Translations under genes and position numbers: made by a program
The notes under the pieces: generated by a model
What the model was told of the DNA's origin: nothing
Seen by the model: the letters and a program-made list of their open reading frames with translations, nothing else
Database searches by the model: none
Source: an uncultured Micrococcales bacterium
GTDB lineage: Bacteria > Actinomycetota > Actinomycetes > Actinomycetales > Microbacteriaceae
Assembly (NCBI GenBank): GCA_903820955.1
Contig: CAIJJH010000018.1
Span: 1 to 10,971 of the forward strand
Direction of reading: 5' to 3'
Length of the DNA stretch: 10,971 nt
Shown: positions 1 through 7,597 of the stretch, in pieces
Numbering within the stretch: position 1 is the stretch's first letter
Layout: the number at the start of each line of letters is the position of its first letter

Positions 1-845
1 ACGACGAGATTATCGGCGTTCCCGAGGGTTCGATCGTGAAGAACCAGAACGGGGTCGAATACCTCGCACTGCGACCGCTGATGACCGACTTCGTTTTGAG
101 CATGCCCCGCGGAGCCGCGATCATTTACCCGAAAGATTCCGCCCAAATTTTGGTTCAGGGAGACATCTTTCCGGGAGCCAACGTTGTCGAGGCGGGCGTC
201 GGCTCCGGCGCCTTGAGTATGTACCTGCTGCGTGTCCTTGGTGAAAACGGAACACTCAACTCTTTCGAACGCCGCGAGGAGTTCGCCGAAATCGCCAAGG
301 CTAACGTCGCCGCTCAGTACGGGGGAGACCCGAAAAACTGGGACGTCCACATCGGCGATCTTCAGGTGGAACTGCCGAAGAAGTGCAAGCCAGGCACCGT
401 CGACCGAGTGATCTTGGACATGCTCGCTCCCTGGGAATGCGTCGACGCGGTTTCGGAAGCGCTAATCCCGGGTGGGTTGGTCATTGGCTACATCGCGACC
501 GTAACCCAAATGTCTAGATTTGTTGAGGCAATCAGGGCCTCTAAACAGTACGCCGAGCCGCTAGCCTTCGAGTCGATGGTTCGCGACTGGCACCTGCAAG
601 GCCTTGCGGTGCGACCAGAGCACAGAATGATCGGTCACACAGGGTTCCTTGTTACCGCTCGCAGACTGGCACCGGGCGCCGAACTGCCGCAGTTCAAAAA
701 GGTCAAGGGTGACTTCAGTGACGAAGATCTGAGCGTTTGGAATCCTGAGCACTTGGGCGAGCGTCAGGTTGGCGAAAAGAAGTTGCGCAAGAGCCTTCGC
801 AACGCAAAAGCCGGAGCCGATGCTCGGGCCTCCTTGAATGACTAA
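1..845 (+). CDS. trmI: tRNA (adenine-N1)-methyltransferase TrmI, 5' end outside window
   Basis: Class I SAM-dependent methyltransferase that, by family, makes 1-methyladenosine at position 58 of the tRNA T-loop. The open frame runs back to base 3 without a stop and encodes DEIIGVPEGSIV just before the GTG at 36. That stretch matches the usual TrmI N-terminal region, so the GTG is an internal valine and the real start lies upstream. Visible motifs are the SAM-binding loop EAGVGSGALS (bases 189-218), the acidic FER segment after the next strand, the catalytic-region DMLAPWE (417-437), and the C-terminal RPEHRMIGHTGFL segment typical of the family. A basic tail ends at TAA 843-845. In many actinobacteria trmI sits next to the Pup-proteasome genes; here the next genes are an FKBP lipoprotein and pafBC. 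The function call is firm; the missing N-terminus cannot be judged. Confidence 0.93.
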   Translation, partial: DEIIGVPEGSIVKNQNGVEYLALRPLMTDFVLSMPRGAAIIYPKDSAQILVQGDIFPGANVVEAGVGSGALSMYLLRVLGENGTLNSFERREEFAEIAKANVAAQYGGDPKNWDVHIGDLQVELPKKCKPGTVDRVILDMLAPWECVDAVSEALIPGGLVIGYIATVTQMSRFVEAIRASKQYAEPLAFESMVRDWHLQGLAVRPEHRMIGHTGFLVTARRLAPGAELPQFKKVKGDFSDEDLSVWNPEHLGERQVGEKKLRKSLRNAKAGADARASLND

Positions 846-857
846 ACTAGTAACACT

Positions 858-1826
858 TTGAGAGAAAGCAGCAAATCTTTGCGCAAGCTACTAGCCGTCG
901 TCGTTGCGGCACTAACAATTACATCGCTAACCGCATGCACCAGCCACACGGCCACCGACATGTATTCCAATCTGAAGGCCGAGTGCGGAACCTACAAAAC
1001 TGGCCCGAATGTTGCGGCCGTAAAGGTCACCGAAACGCCGGGATCAAAGGTTCCAACCGTGACCTTCCCGGCCGGCATCGACTCGAAGATTCTCGAAACC
1101 AAGGTGATCAGCAAGGGCACGGGTCCGGCAATCACCGGTAGCCAATTCATCGACTTCGAATTTATTCAGGGCTCCGGCTCGACCGGCAAAGTAACCGGCG
1201 CATCGAAGTTCGACGGAACCGATGAGCGGTCTCAGTACCTAGGCGGCAAAACCAACCTCTGTGGCGCACTGGCAGGAGTTACCGAAGGCTCAAGAGTTGC
1301 AGTGGTTGTTCCAAGCTCGATCATGAGTGCCGGCGAGGCAGTAGCCAACGCTGGTGTGTTTGTGTTCGAGATTAAAAAGGTTTACCTCCCGCACGCAGTC
1401 GGTGACGAGCAGTCAAACCAGAACGGTTTTCCTACCGTTATTCGAGCCACTACCGGTCAACCAACGATTAGGTTCGGTAATGATTCGGCACCAACTTCTC
1501 TAAAAGTTGCCACAATGATCAAGGGTTGGGGCCCCAAGGTTGAGGCCAATAAGGGCGAAAAAGTCACAATCCACTACACCGGTTGGGTCTGGAGTTCGCA
1601 CGTAAAATTCGACTCCTCTTGGGATAACAAGCTGCCGGCGCAATTCGAACTGGCTAGCGGTTCACTGATACCAGGAATGGTTCAGGGTCTCGACGGCCAA
1701 ACCGTTGGTTCGCAGGTTCTCTTGGTGATCCCTCCTTCGCTGGGCTACAAGTCCCAAGCCATGCAGAGCATCCCGGCGAACTCCACCTTGGTCTTTGTGG
1801 TCGACATCCTAGGTTTCTCTAAGTAG
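858..1826 (+). CDS. FKBP-type peptidyl-prolyl cis-trans isomerase lipoprotein, tandem FKBP domains
   Basis: Predicted secreted, lipid-anchored prolyl isomerase. The N-terminus has basic residues, a hydrophobic core and a lipobox LTAC with lipidated Cys27, so it should sit on the outer face of the membrane. Two FKBP-like modules follow. The first (about residues 83-178) is degenerate. The second (about 217-322) is canonical, with HYTGW, KFDSSWD, the SGSLIPGM loop, GLDGQTVGS, the GY turn and a closing VFVVDIL strand. The position that is usually Trp in the active-site loop (VIRGW in FKBP12) is Met here, so catalysis may be altered. The TTG at 858 gives a 26-residue signal peptide but has no clear Shine-Dalgarno sequence. 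The in-frame TTG at 879 is an alternative that would still leave a normal signal. Its lipid anchor would be completed by Lnt, encoded downstream in the same run. It is 5 bases before pafB. Confidence 0.88.
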   Translation: MRESSKSLRKLLAVVVAALTITSLTACTSHTATDMYSNLKAECGTYKTGPNVAAVKVTETPGSKVPTVTFPAGIDSKILETKVISKGTGPAITGSQFIDFEFIQGSGSTGKVTGASKFDGTDERSQYLGGKTNLCGALAGVTEGSRVAVVVPSSIMSAGEAVANAGVFVFEIKKVYLPHAVGDEQSNQNGFPTVIRATTGQPTIRFGNDSAPTSLKVATMIKGWGPKVEANKGEKVTIHYTGWVWSSHVKFDSSWDNKLPAQFELASGSLIPGMVQGLDGQTVGSQVLLVIPPSLGYKSQAMQSIPANSTLVFVVDILGFSK

Positions 1827-1831
1827 GAATA

Positions 1832-2836
1832 ATGCCCACGGACAAGTACCAACGCGATCCGGAAAACAAGTCCGAGAGACTTCTGAGCCTGACCATCGCG
1901 CTGCTGCTTAGTGGTCAGCGTGGCCTCAAAAAAGATGAGGTCTACGGCGCAGTGCGTGATTATCGTCACGCACGCGACGAGGCAGAATCAAAGGGCAAAA
2001 ACCTAGATGCTTTAGAAAAACTCTTCGACCGCGACAAGAACATTCTTCGTGAGAGCGGAGTTCCGCTAACGGTAGAGATTCCTCAGGATGAAGGCACAAA
2101 CAACACCGAGACCCGCTATCGAATAGCAAACGACCGGTTCGCTTGGCCCAAGGGGCTGGAGTTCACTACACACCAAATGCAACTCTTGGAACTTGCAAAT
2201 CAAGTGTGGTCCAGGGCCGCACTCGGCATCAGCACAAACCGAGCCATGAGTCGAGTTCGGGCGCTGGGTCCAGCCGAAACTGGCGTCGACCTGACCTCCA
2301 TCGCACCCAAACTCCGAACCCACCAACCGAGCTTTCTGCCTCTTACAGCTGCTATCGAGACTCGTAATCGAGTCAGTTTCAGCTACCGCAAGCCCGGCCA
2401 AGACGCATCCGAAATCAGAACCGTGCAACCCTGGCAGCTCTACCAGGTTGGCAGCCAGTGGATTCTGGTCTGCTTTGATGTCGATCGGAACGACGTTCGC
2501 AATTTTCTCCTAAAGCGAATCACCTCGAAGGTGAACGTCCTTGATGACAAGTTCAAAGCGCCGACCGCTAGCGAACTCGCCGATGCAAAGAACAGGCTCG
2601 ACGAACACACCGAAAACCAGGTGGCCACGATTCGGGTTTCCGAGGGAAGCCCGGCATGGGTTCACTTTGACCTGAATAGCAAGGGACTCGTTGAGCATTC
2701 GATGAAGTACATGGATCTGCACCTGCTCGCCGAGGAGTTGCGGGAGCTCGGCCCAGACCTAGAAATCCTAAGCCCGCCAGAACTCAGGGACGCGATTCAA
2801 AAGGGACTCGAGAAGGTGGCAAACGACCATGCCTAA
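1832..2836 (+). CDS. pafB: PafB, WYL-domain transcriptional activator subunit
   Basis: Subunit of the PafBC heterodimer. In mycobacteria PafBC is known to activate a LexA-independent DNA-damage response, and the name (proteasome accessory factor) reflects its usual location rather than its function. The 334 residues contain an N-terminal winged helix-turn-helix (about 14-95), a WYL domain (about 170-235) in which the signature reads WIL at 210-212 followed by VCFDVDRNDVRNFLLKRI, and a C-terminal WCX-like region (about 255-330). The ATG at 1832 is preceded by TAGGAA, which overlaps the FKBP stop. Its end overlaps pafC by 8 bases, consistent with co-translation of a heterodimer. The WYL domain is thought to sense a nucleic-acid ligand; that is family knowledge and cannot be shown here. 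Confidence 0.92.
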   Translation: MPTDKYQRDPENKSERLLSLTIALLLSGQRGLKKDEVYGAVRDYRHARDEAESKGKNLDALEKLFDRDKNILRESGVPLTVEIPQDEGTNNTETRYRIANDRFAWPKGLEFTTHQMQLLELANQVWSRAALGISTNRAMSRVRALGPAETGVDLTSIAPKLRTHQPSFLPLTAAIETRNRVSFSYRKPGQDASEIRTVQPWQLYQVGSQWILVCFDVDRNDVRNFLLKRITSKVNVLDDKFKAPTASELADAKNRLDEHTENQVATIRVSEGSPAWVHFDLNSKGLVEHSMKYMDLHLLAEELRELGPDLEILSPPELRDAIQKGLEKVANDHA

Positions 2837-3842
2837 GCTCGTGAACAGCCTCGGTGCCGATGACCGCTTCAATCTGATGTTGGGCTTGATTGCCTACCTA
2901 TTGAAAACGCCGAACTGCGACGTTTCGGAACTTGAGACGGTCTTTAAGGTCAGCAACCAGCAGATTAAAGAAACCCTCCACCTAATAAATAACGGTGGCT
3001 ACTTTCCTCAAGATGGGATAGACAGCTACCCGTTCTGGGTAGAACCAGTACCTCTCGACGAGGAAGACTTCGTCCAGTTTTCCTACCTGATCGAGACACC
3101 CGGTTCGCCGCGCATTTCTCAGGCCCAGGCCGCTGCCCTCGCCACCGGCCTGATGTACCTCAAGAGCCTGCCTGAGTTTTCAGCCGACGAAGATATTGCC
3201 AAGCTCCAGCAGATTCTCAGCAGCCTCGAGCCGCTCTCAACCGTGCCGGTAATCGACATCAAGCCAGGCACTCTGGACGCGGCCACTTCGACCGTTATTG
3301 AGGCAATCAACTCGAGACGAAGCCTAAACCTCGATTACCTGAACCGTGCGGGTGAACTCACCAACCGACAGATCGACCCGGTGAAATTGGTCGAGAGCGA
3401 TGGTCATCTAGCGGTTCGATCCTGGTGTCGCAAAACCGGCGAGCAGCGAAACTTCAGAATCGACCGGATGTCTAAACTCGAAATCTTGACGGGTGGCATT
3501 TCTGCCGAAGCCACCGAGATGTTTGACAATATTTCGGAACTTTCAGACAACGCCTATAACCCAGGCGAATTTGACCACGATGTCGTAGTCGAGGTGACCC
3601 CAGAGGCTTACGCGCTGGTTAGTCAGTTCGCGGTCTTGCATGAGCCGAAGAAGGTCTCAGACAACGCCTTGCGAGTGACAATAAAGGTCGGTCGCCTCGA
3701 GCACCTAGGCAAACTGATTGCGAAATACGGGGGAGCGGCCAAGGTCATCGAACCAGAGCTAGCTAGAAACATTGTCCGCGATTACGCCCTGGTGGCCCTG
3801 GGTCGCAAACCCATCGCCGCTAACGAGAACGCGGTGGAGTAA
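2829..3842 (+). CDS. pafC: PafC, WYL-domain transcriptional activator subunit
   Basis: Second subunit of the PafBC activator and a diverged paralogue of PafB with the same layout: N-terminal winged helix (about 8-75), a WYL domain (about 155-220) and a C-terminal WCX-like domain (about 250-325). The WYL signature has drifted to HLAV (193-196), but the basic/aromatic strand EQRNFRIDRM (205-214), where the ligand-contacting arginines lie in this family, is intact. The ATG at 2829 lies inside the end of pafB, with AGAAGG at 2811-2816 as a somewhat distant ribosome binding site, so expression probably depends on coupling to pafB. TAA 3840-3842 abuts the next start directly. Pairing as a heterodimer is inferred from family precedent and the overlap. 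Confidence 0.92.
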   Translation: MPKLVNSLGADDRFNLMLGLIAYLLKTPNCDVSELETVFKVSNQQIKETLHLINNGGYFPQDGIDSYPFWVEPVPLDEEDFVQFSYLIETPGSPRISQAQAAALATGLMYLKSLPEFSADEDIAKLQQILSSLEPLSTVPVIDIKPGTLDAATSTVIEAINSRRSLNLDYLNRAGELTNRQIDPVKLVESDGHLAVRSWCRKTGEQRNFRIDRMSKLEILTGGISAEATEMFDNISELSDNAYNPGEFDHDVVVEVTPEAYALVSQFAVLHEPKKVSDNALRVTIKVGRLEHLGKLIAKYGGAAKVIEPELARNIVRDYALVALGRKPIAANENAVE

Positions 3843-4178
3843 TTGGCTAGTTGGCTGTGGTTGTTGATTTGGTTGGGGCTCGGGCTAATCGCGCTTGCCG
3901 TTTGGGCGGTCCTTTTGGTTCGCATGGTGCGTCCGGCGGCGAAATTGCAGGCTGATCTCGAGAAACTGAACTTTGTCTCGGCACAGCTGAAAGCCGAGGT
4001 CAGAAAACGGCCGCCTGCCGAACACCCCGAAGACAACCTTGGCGATGACCCCGAACGCTTGAACGCCGAACGTTTGGTGATTCAAGCGAAGCGTCGCAAG
4101 CGCAAAGAACGTAGAGCGCGTAGGCTGGTATCAAGAGTTAAAGACATAAAACTCGAAGGAAGGTTCAAAGATGTTTAG
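3843..4178 (+). CDS. Small single-span membrane protein of unknown function
   Basis: I do not recognise a characterised family. The 111-residue product has a very hydrophobic Trp/Leu-rich segment (about 4-28) followed at once by R-M-V-R-P, which by the positive-inside rule suggests N-out/C-in. A likely short helical or coiled-coil stretch follows (about 34-55), then an acidic/Pro linker (HPEDNLGDDPE), and a strongly basic tail (about 83-100, rich in K/R pairs) that could bind nucleic acid or phospholipid. TTG 3843 starts immediately after the pafC stop, with GGTGGAG (3833-3839) unusually close. Starting at ATG 3924 instead would delete the membrane span. It overlaps tatA by 8 bases, so it is probably a real gene co-translated with the Tat genes; a link to Tat or PafBC is only positional. 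Confidence 0.75.
   Translation: MASWLWLLIWLGLGLIALAVWAVLLVRMVRPAAKLQADLEKLNFVSAQLKAEVRKRPPAEHPEDNLGDDPERLNAERLVIQAKRRKRKERRARRLVSRVKDIKLEGRFKDV
4155..4163 (+). promoter_or_regulatory. Strong ribosome binding site for tatA
   Basis: GAAGGAAGG lies 7 bases ahead of the tatA ATG at 4171, inside the end of the upstream small membrane protein gene. It is the best Shine-Dalgarno match in this stretch and fixes the tatA start. It may also serve to express TatA more than its neighbours, as expected for the excess subunit of the translocase; that last point is inference. Confidence 0.7.
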
Positions 4179-4374
4179 AGGCCTCGAAAGCTGGCACATC
4201 ATCGTCATCGTTTTGGTCGTTGTCCTACTCTGGGGAGCCCCAAAGCTACCCGGCATGGCAAAGAGCCTTGGCGAGTCGATGCGCATCTTCCGTAAAGAGA
4301 TGAAGACCCTCGGCGACGAGCGCTCGGCAGACAAAAAGGGTGCCGAGAAAGATTCAACCCCAGACGCCAAATAG
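4171..4374 (+). CDS. tatA: Sec-independent translocase subunit TatA
   Basis: Pore-forming/membrane-thinning subunit of the twin-arginine translocase, which exports folded proteins. At 67 residues it has the classic layout: a short N-terminal membrane helix (about 8-21), a hinge WGAPKLP (21-27), an amphipathic helix (KSLGESMRIFRKEMKTL) and a charged, probably disordered tail. The hinge Phe-Gly of the family consensus is Trp-Gly here, a conservative aromatic change. The stop shares one base with the tatC GTG (TAGTG). No separate TatB is encoded next to it; actinobacteria usually keep tatB elsewhere, so its absence here is not remarkable. Confidence 0.93.
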   Translation: MFRGLESWHIIVIVLVVVLLWGAPKLPGMAKSLGESMRIFRKEMKTLGDERSADKKGAEKDSTPDAK

Positions 4375-5165
4375 TGGCCAGGGCTAAAAACCCCGAGAAG
4401 AAAATGCGTCTCGGAGGTCATCTCCGAGAACTTCGCAACCGTCTCTATTGGTCAGCGCTTTACATCCTCATCGGTTCGGTAGTGGGCTGGAACCTCTTCG
4501 ATTTTGTTTATAACCAACTAAGTCGGCCACTTATAACCTTGGACGCGAACCCCAATTACAACGTGAGCGTGAACTTTGGAACGGTGGTTGGCGCCTTCGA
4601 CCTGCGGTTTCAAATGGCCATTTTTCTCGGCGTGATCTTTGCCAGCCCGTTTTGGCTTTACCACCTGTGGCGTTTTATTGCACCGGCGATGAAAAAGCGT
4701 GAACGACGCTACACGCTCGGGTTCCTGTTATCCGCCGTACCCCTATTTCTGGGCGGTTGCGCGGTTGCCTGGTACGCGATGCCCACCTTCGTCGTGAGCA
4801 TGCTCTCTTTCACACCGAGCCACGCGGCCTCGTTCCTGAGCGCAAACGAATACATCCTGTTCACGCTGAGATTACTGCTGGTTTTTGGTATCGCCTTCGT
4901 TCTGCCAGTGGTGCTGATATTCCTGAACTTCCTCGGGGTGGTCAGCGGTGCTGGAATCCGTAAGTCTTGGCGCCTTGCAATATTCTTGAGCATCGTCGTT
5001 GCTGCTCTTGCGACCCCGGTTTCGGACCCGATGTCGATGTTCCTGGTCTCTGTACCACTGATTGTCTTCTACCTGATCGCAATGTTTATCGCACTTGCCA
5101 GAGATAAGCGCAAAACCAAAGCACCAATCGACTTGGATGAACTGCGCCCGATAGAAGAGCTATGA
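4374..5165 (+). CDS. tatC: Sec-independent translocase subunit TatC
   Basis: Multispanning receptor subunit of the Tat translocase that binds the twin-arginine signal. The 263 residues carry about six membrane spans. Family signatures are the cytoplasmic N-terminal HLRELRNRL (Glu19, Arg21), the loop SPFWLYHLWRFIAP (91-104) followed by KKRERR with Glu110 aligning with the signal-binding Glu103 of E. coli TatC, and the TPVSDP segment at the final pair of helices. The GTG start at 4374 overlaps the tatA stop by one base. ATG 4404 (residue 11) would also keep the conserved core, but GTG fits the short lysine-rich leader seen in many relatives. The end overlaps helY by four bases (ATGA). Confidence 0.95.
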   Translation: MARAKNPEKKMRLGGHLRELRNRLYWSALYILIGSVVGWNLFDFVYNQLSRPLITLDANPNYNVSVNFGTVVGAFDLRFQMAIFLGVIFASPFWLYHLWRFIAPAMKKRERRYTLGFLLSAVPLFLGGCAVAWYAMPTFVVSMLSFTPSHAASFLSANEYILFTLRLLLVFGIAFVLPVVLIFLNFLGVVSGAGIRKSWRLAIFLSIVVAALATPVSDPMSMFLVSVPLIVFYLIAMFIALARDKRKTKAPIDLDELRPIEEL

Positions 5166-7597
5166 CCGAGGAGCTGAGCCCGGCCGAACGCTTCAAGCTC
5201 TCAAAAAAACGCGCGAGCACGCCAGAACTGGCTAAGTTCACGCAAATCATCGATTTCCCACTTGACAGCTTTCAAGAGCAGGCCTGCATCGCCCTAGAAT
5301 CCGGCAAAGGCGTTTTAGTGGCCGCCCCGACTGGAGCCGGAAAAACCATAGTTGGCGAGTTCGCGATTCACCTTGCAATTGCCGCTGGCTCAAAAGTCTT
5401 TTACACAACGCCGATCAAAGCTCTGAGCAACCAGAAATTCACCGAGCTAGTCGATCGCTACGGTGCCGAAAGCGTAGGTTTGCTGACCGGTGACAACAAC
5501 ACCAACGGCGATGCGCAGATCGTAGTCATGACCACCGAGGTGCTCAGAAACATGATTTACGCCAACAGCTCGGCCCTGATCAACCTCGACTTCGTGATCA
5601 TGGACGAGGTGCACTACCTCGCCGACCGGTTCAGGGGTGCCGTCTGGGAAGAAGTGATTCTGCACCTTCCGAACGACGTTCGTATCGTCTCGCTAAGCGC
5701 GACGGTCTCGAACGCCGAGGAGTTCGGCGCCTGGCTAGACGAGGTTCGCGGAGACACGGCAATCATCGTCTCCGAAACTCGACCGGTGCCGCTCAATCAG
5801 CACGTCCTGTTTGGTGACGACCTGATCGAACTCTTCGATGCAACGAATCAGCGGGTAAACCCTGATTTGGTTCAACGTCACTCAAACAAGATGCGCGCCC
5901 CGGCTTACCGCCCCGAACGAGGAAGGCGCGGGTTCCAAGGTCACAACCGTGACCAGGGGCGAATTCCGAAGGCCACCAAGAGTGAAATCATCGAAATCCT
6001 CGAGGACGAAGACCTGCTGCCGGCGATTTTCTTCATATTTTCACGAGTCGCCTGCGACACCGCCGTCCGCAGCTGCATTCAGTCTGGGGTGCGGCTGACC
6101 TCGGCCGAGGAACGCGATGAAATTCGAAGAGTTGTCGAAGAAAAATGCGCGAGCATCGCCGACGAGGATCTTGCGACCCTAGGGTTTTTTGAGTGGCGAA
6201 CCTCGCTCGAGCGGGGAGTGGCTGCCCACCACGCTGGAATGCTGCCAGCGTTCAAGGAGGCGGTTGAAGAACTGTTTCTGCGCAAGCTTGTGAAGGTGGT
6301 TTTCGCTACCGAAACGCTGGCCCTCGGCATCAACATGCCGGCGCGGACCGTGGTGCTAGATCGTCTAGATAAATACAACGGCGAAGGCCGTGTGCAGATC
6401 ACTGCGGGGGAGTACACCCAACTCACTGGTCGTGCAGGTCGTCGCGGAATCGACACACAGGGCCACTCGGTGATCCAGTGGAGTGGCAACCTTGACCCAG
6501 CCGTGGTTGCCGGGCTCGCCTCGAAGCGCACCTACCCGTTGAACTCATCATTCCGGCCAACATTCAACATGGCGGTCAACCTTATCGACGCCTTCGGTCG
6601 CGAACGTGCTCGCACCGTGCTCGAAACGTCATTCGCCCAGTTTCAAGCCGACCGATCCGTGGTCGGGCTTGCCAAGACGATACGCGAGCGCGAGGTTTCG
6701 CTTTCGGGCTACGCGCACTCGATGGAGTGTCACCTCGGAGACTTTTCGACCTATGCGGCCCTGAGACGTGAGATTTCGGACATCGAAAGGTCGCTCAACC
6801 CCGGCAGGGTTCGCGAAGCCCGTGGCAAAGACATCAGGCAACTGAAGGGCAAGCAGAAGAACGAGGCGCAGCTTGCCGAGTTAAAGCGCAAAATGAAGGG
6901 CCACCCCTGCCACAACTGCCACGACCGCGAGGTCCACGCCCGCTGGGGCGAGCGCTGGTACAAACTGAGACGCGAAACCGATGACCTGATTCACCAGATC
7001 GAAAGTCGCACCAACCAGGTGGCGAAGACTTTCGACCGAATCTGCGAAGTATTGGCCACCCTCGGCTACTTGGAACGCGATGGCGACGAATTTTCGGTGC
7101 AAGACAGCGGGCGTCAACTGGCTCGCATCTACGGCGAGCGCGACCTTTTGGTTTCGGAGTGCATAAACGCAGGAGTTTGGAACGAATTGGACTCGGCGTC
7201 ACTTGCAGCCATGGTTGCCGCGCTGATTTACGAGTCAAGACGCGACGACGAGGGTCGCACACCAAAGCTTCCAAAGGGCGAGTTCTTCGAAGCCTACGAC
7301 GCCACCGAGGGAATCTGGGATTCGCTCGAGGAGCTTGGGCGCGAGCACAAGATTCGCCAGACCGAGCCGATCGACGCCAGGCTCTCTTTTGCCATTCACC
7401 GCTGGGCTAACGGAGCAAGGCTTGATAGCGTTTTGGATGAAACCGAGCTTCTGGTCGGCGACTTTGTGCGCTGGTGCAAGCAGATCATCGACCTTCTCGG
7501 TCAAATCGCTCAGACTGACTCACCGATCGCTCCGACCGCTAGGGAGGCCATAGACCGTGTCAAACGCGGAATCGTCGCCTATTCCTATTTCAACTAG
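5162..7597 (+). CDS. helY: HelY-type Ski2/Mtr4-like superfamily 2 helicase
   Basis: ATP-dependent nucleic-acid helicase of the Ski2-like group, equivalent to mycobacterial HelY; its cellular substrate in bacteria is not settled. Motifs in order: Q-motif Gln38, Walker A APTGAGKT (55-62), DEVH (148-151), SAT (179-181), HHAGM (356-360) and motif VI QLTGRAGRR (420-428). All catalytic residues are present. The C-terminal third is helical and matches the DSHCT-type helicase tail, with a Cys/His cluster HPCHNCHDREVH (581-592) before it. At 811 residues it is somewhat shorter than the roughly 900 of M. tuberculosis HelY. The ATG overlaps the tatC stop (ATGA), with AGAAGAG just upstream. The last 41 bases may be shared with the start of lnt. 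Confidence 0.93.
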   Translation: MTEELSPAERFKLSKKRASTPELAKFTQIIDFPLDSFQEQACIALESGKGVLVAAPTGAGKTIVGEFAIHLAIAAGSKVFYTTPIKALSNQKFTELVDRYGAESVGLLTGDNNTNGDAQIVVMTTEVLRNMIYANSSALINLDFVIMDEVHYLADRFRGAVWEEVILHLPNDVRIVSLSATVSNAEEFGAWLDEVRGDTAIIVSETRPVPLNQHVLFGDDLIELFDATNQRVNPDLVQRHSNKMRAPAYRPERGRRGFQGHNRDQGRIPKATKSEIIEILEDEDLLPAIFFIFSRVACDTAVRSCIQSGVRLTSAEERDEIRRVVEEKCASIADEDLATLGFFEWRTSLERGVAAHHAGMLPAFKEAVEELFLRKLVKVVFATETLALGINMPARTVVLDRLDKYNGEGRVQITAGEYTQLTGRAGRRGIDTQGHSVIQWSGNLDPAVVAGLASKRTYPLNSSFRPTFNMAVNLIDAFGRERARTVLETSFAQFQADRSVVGLAKTIREREVSLSGYAHSMECHLGDFSTYAALRREISDIERSLNPGRVREARGKDIRQLKGKQKNEAQLAELKRKMKGHPCHNCHDREVHARWGERWYKLRRETDDLIHQIESRTNQVAKTFDRICEVLATLGYLERDGDEFSVQDSGRQLARIYGERDLLVSECINAGVWNELDSASLAAMVAALIYESRRDDEGRTPKLPKGEFFEAYDATEGIWDSLEELGREHKIRQTEPIDARLSFAIHRWANGARLDSVLDETELLVGDFVRWCKQIIDLLGQIAQTDSPIAPTAREAIDRVKRGIVAYSYFN
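7541..7547 (+). promoter_or_regulatory. Ribosome binding site supporting the GTG start of lnt
   Basis: AGGGAGG lies 9 bases before GTG 7557, inside the end of helY. It is a much better Shine-Dalgarno sequence than the lone AGG before the alternative ATG at 7620, and is the main reason for choosing the longer lnt reading. Confidence 0.6.

Noticed and set aside
36..38. GTG as the start of trmI
   Set aside because: The frame stays open upstream to the window edge and encodes family-typical sequence, so this is an internal valine.
4231..4242. TGGGGAGCCCCA inverted repeat in tatA
   Set aside because: Two-base loop, no T-run, and it encodes the conserved W-G-A-P hinge; explained by coding sequence.
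6079..6531. 150-codon open frame on the - strand within helY
   Set aside because: It lies fully opposite conserved helicase motifs, has Arg/Ser-rich low-quality composition and no ribosome binding site; it is a by-product of helY codon usage.
6834..7274. 146-codon open frame on the - strand within helY
   Set aside because: Arg/Pro/Ser-rich translation typical of antisense of GC-rich coding DNA; the + strand frame is a clear continuous protein.
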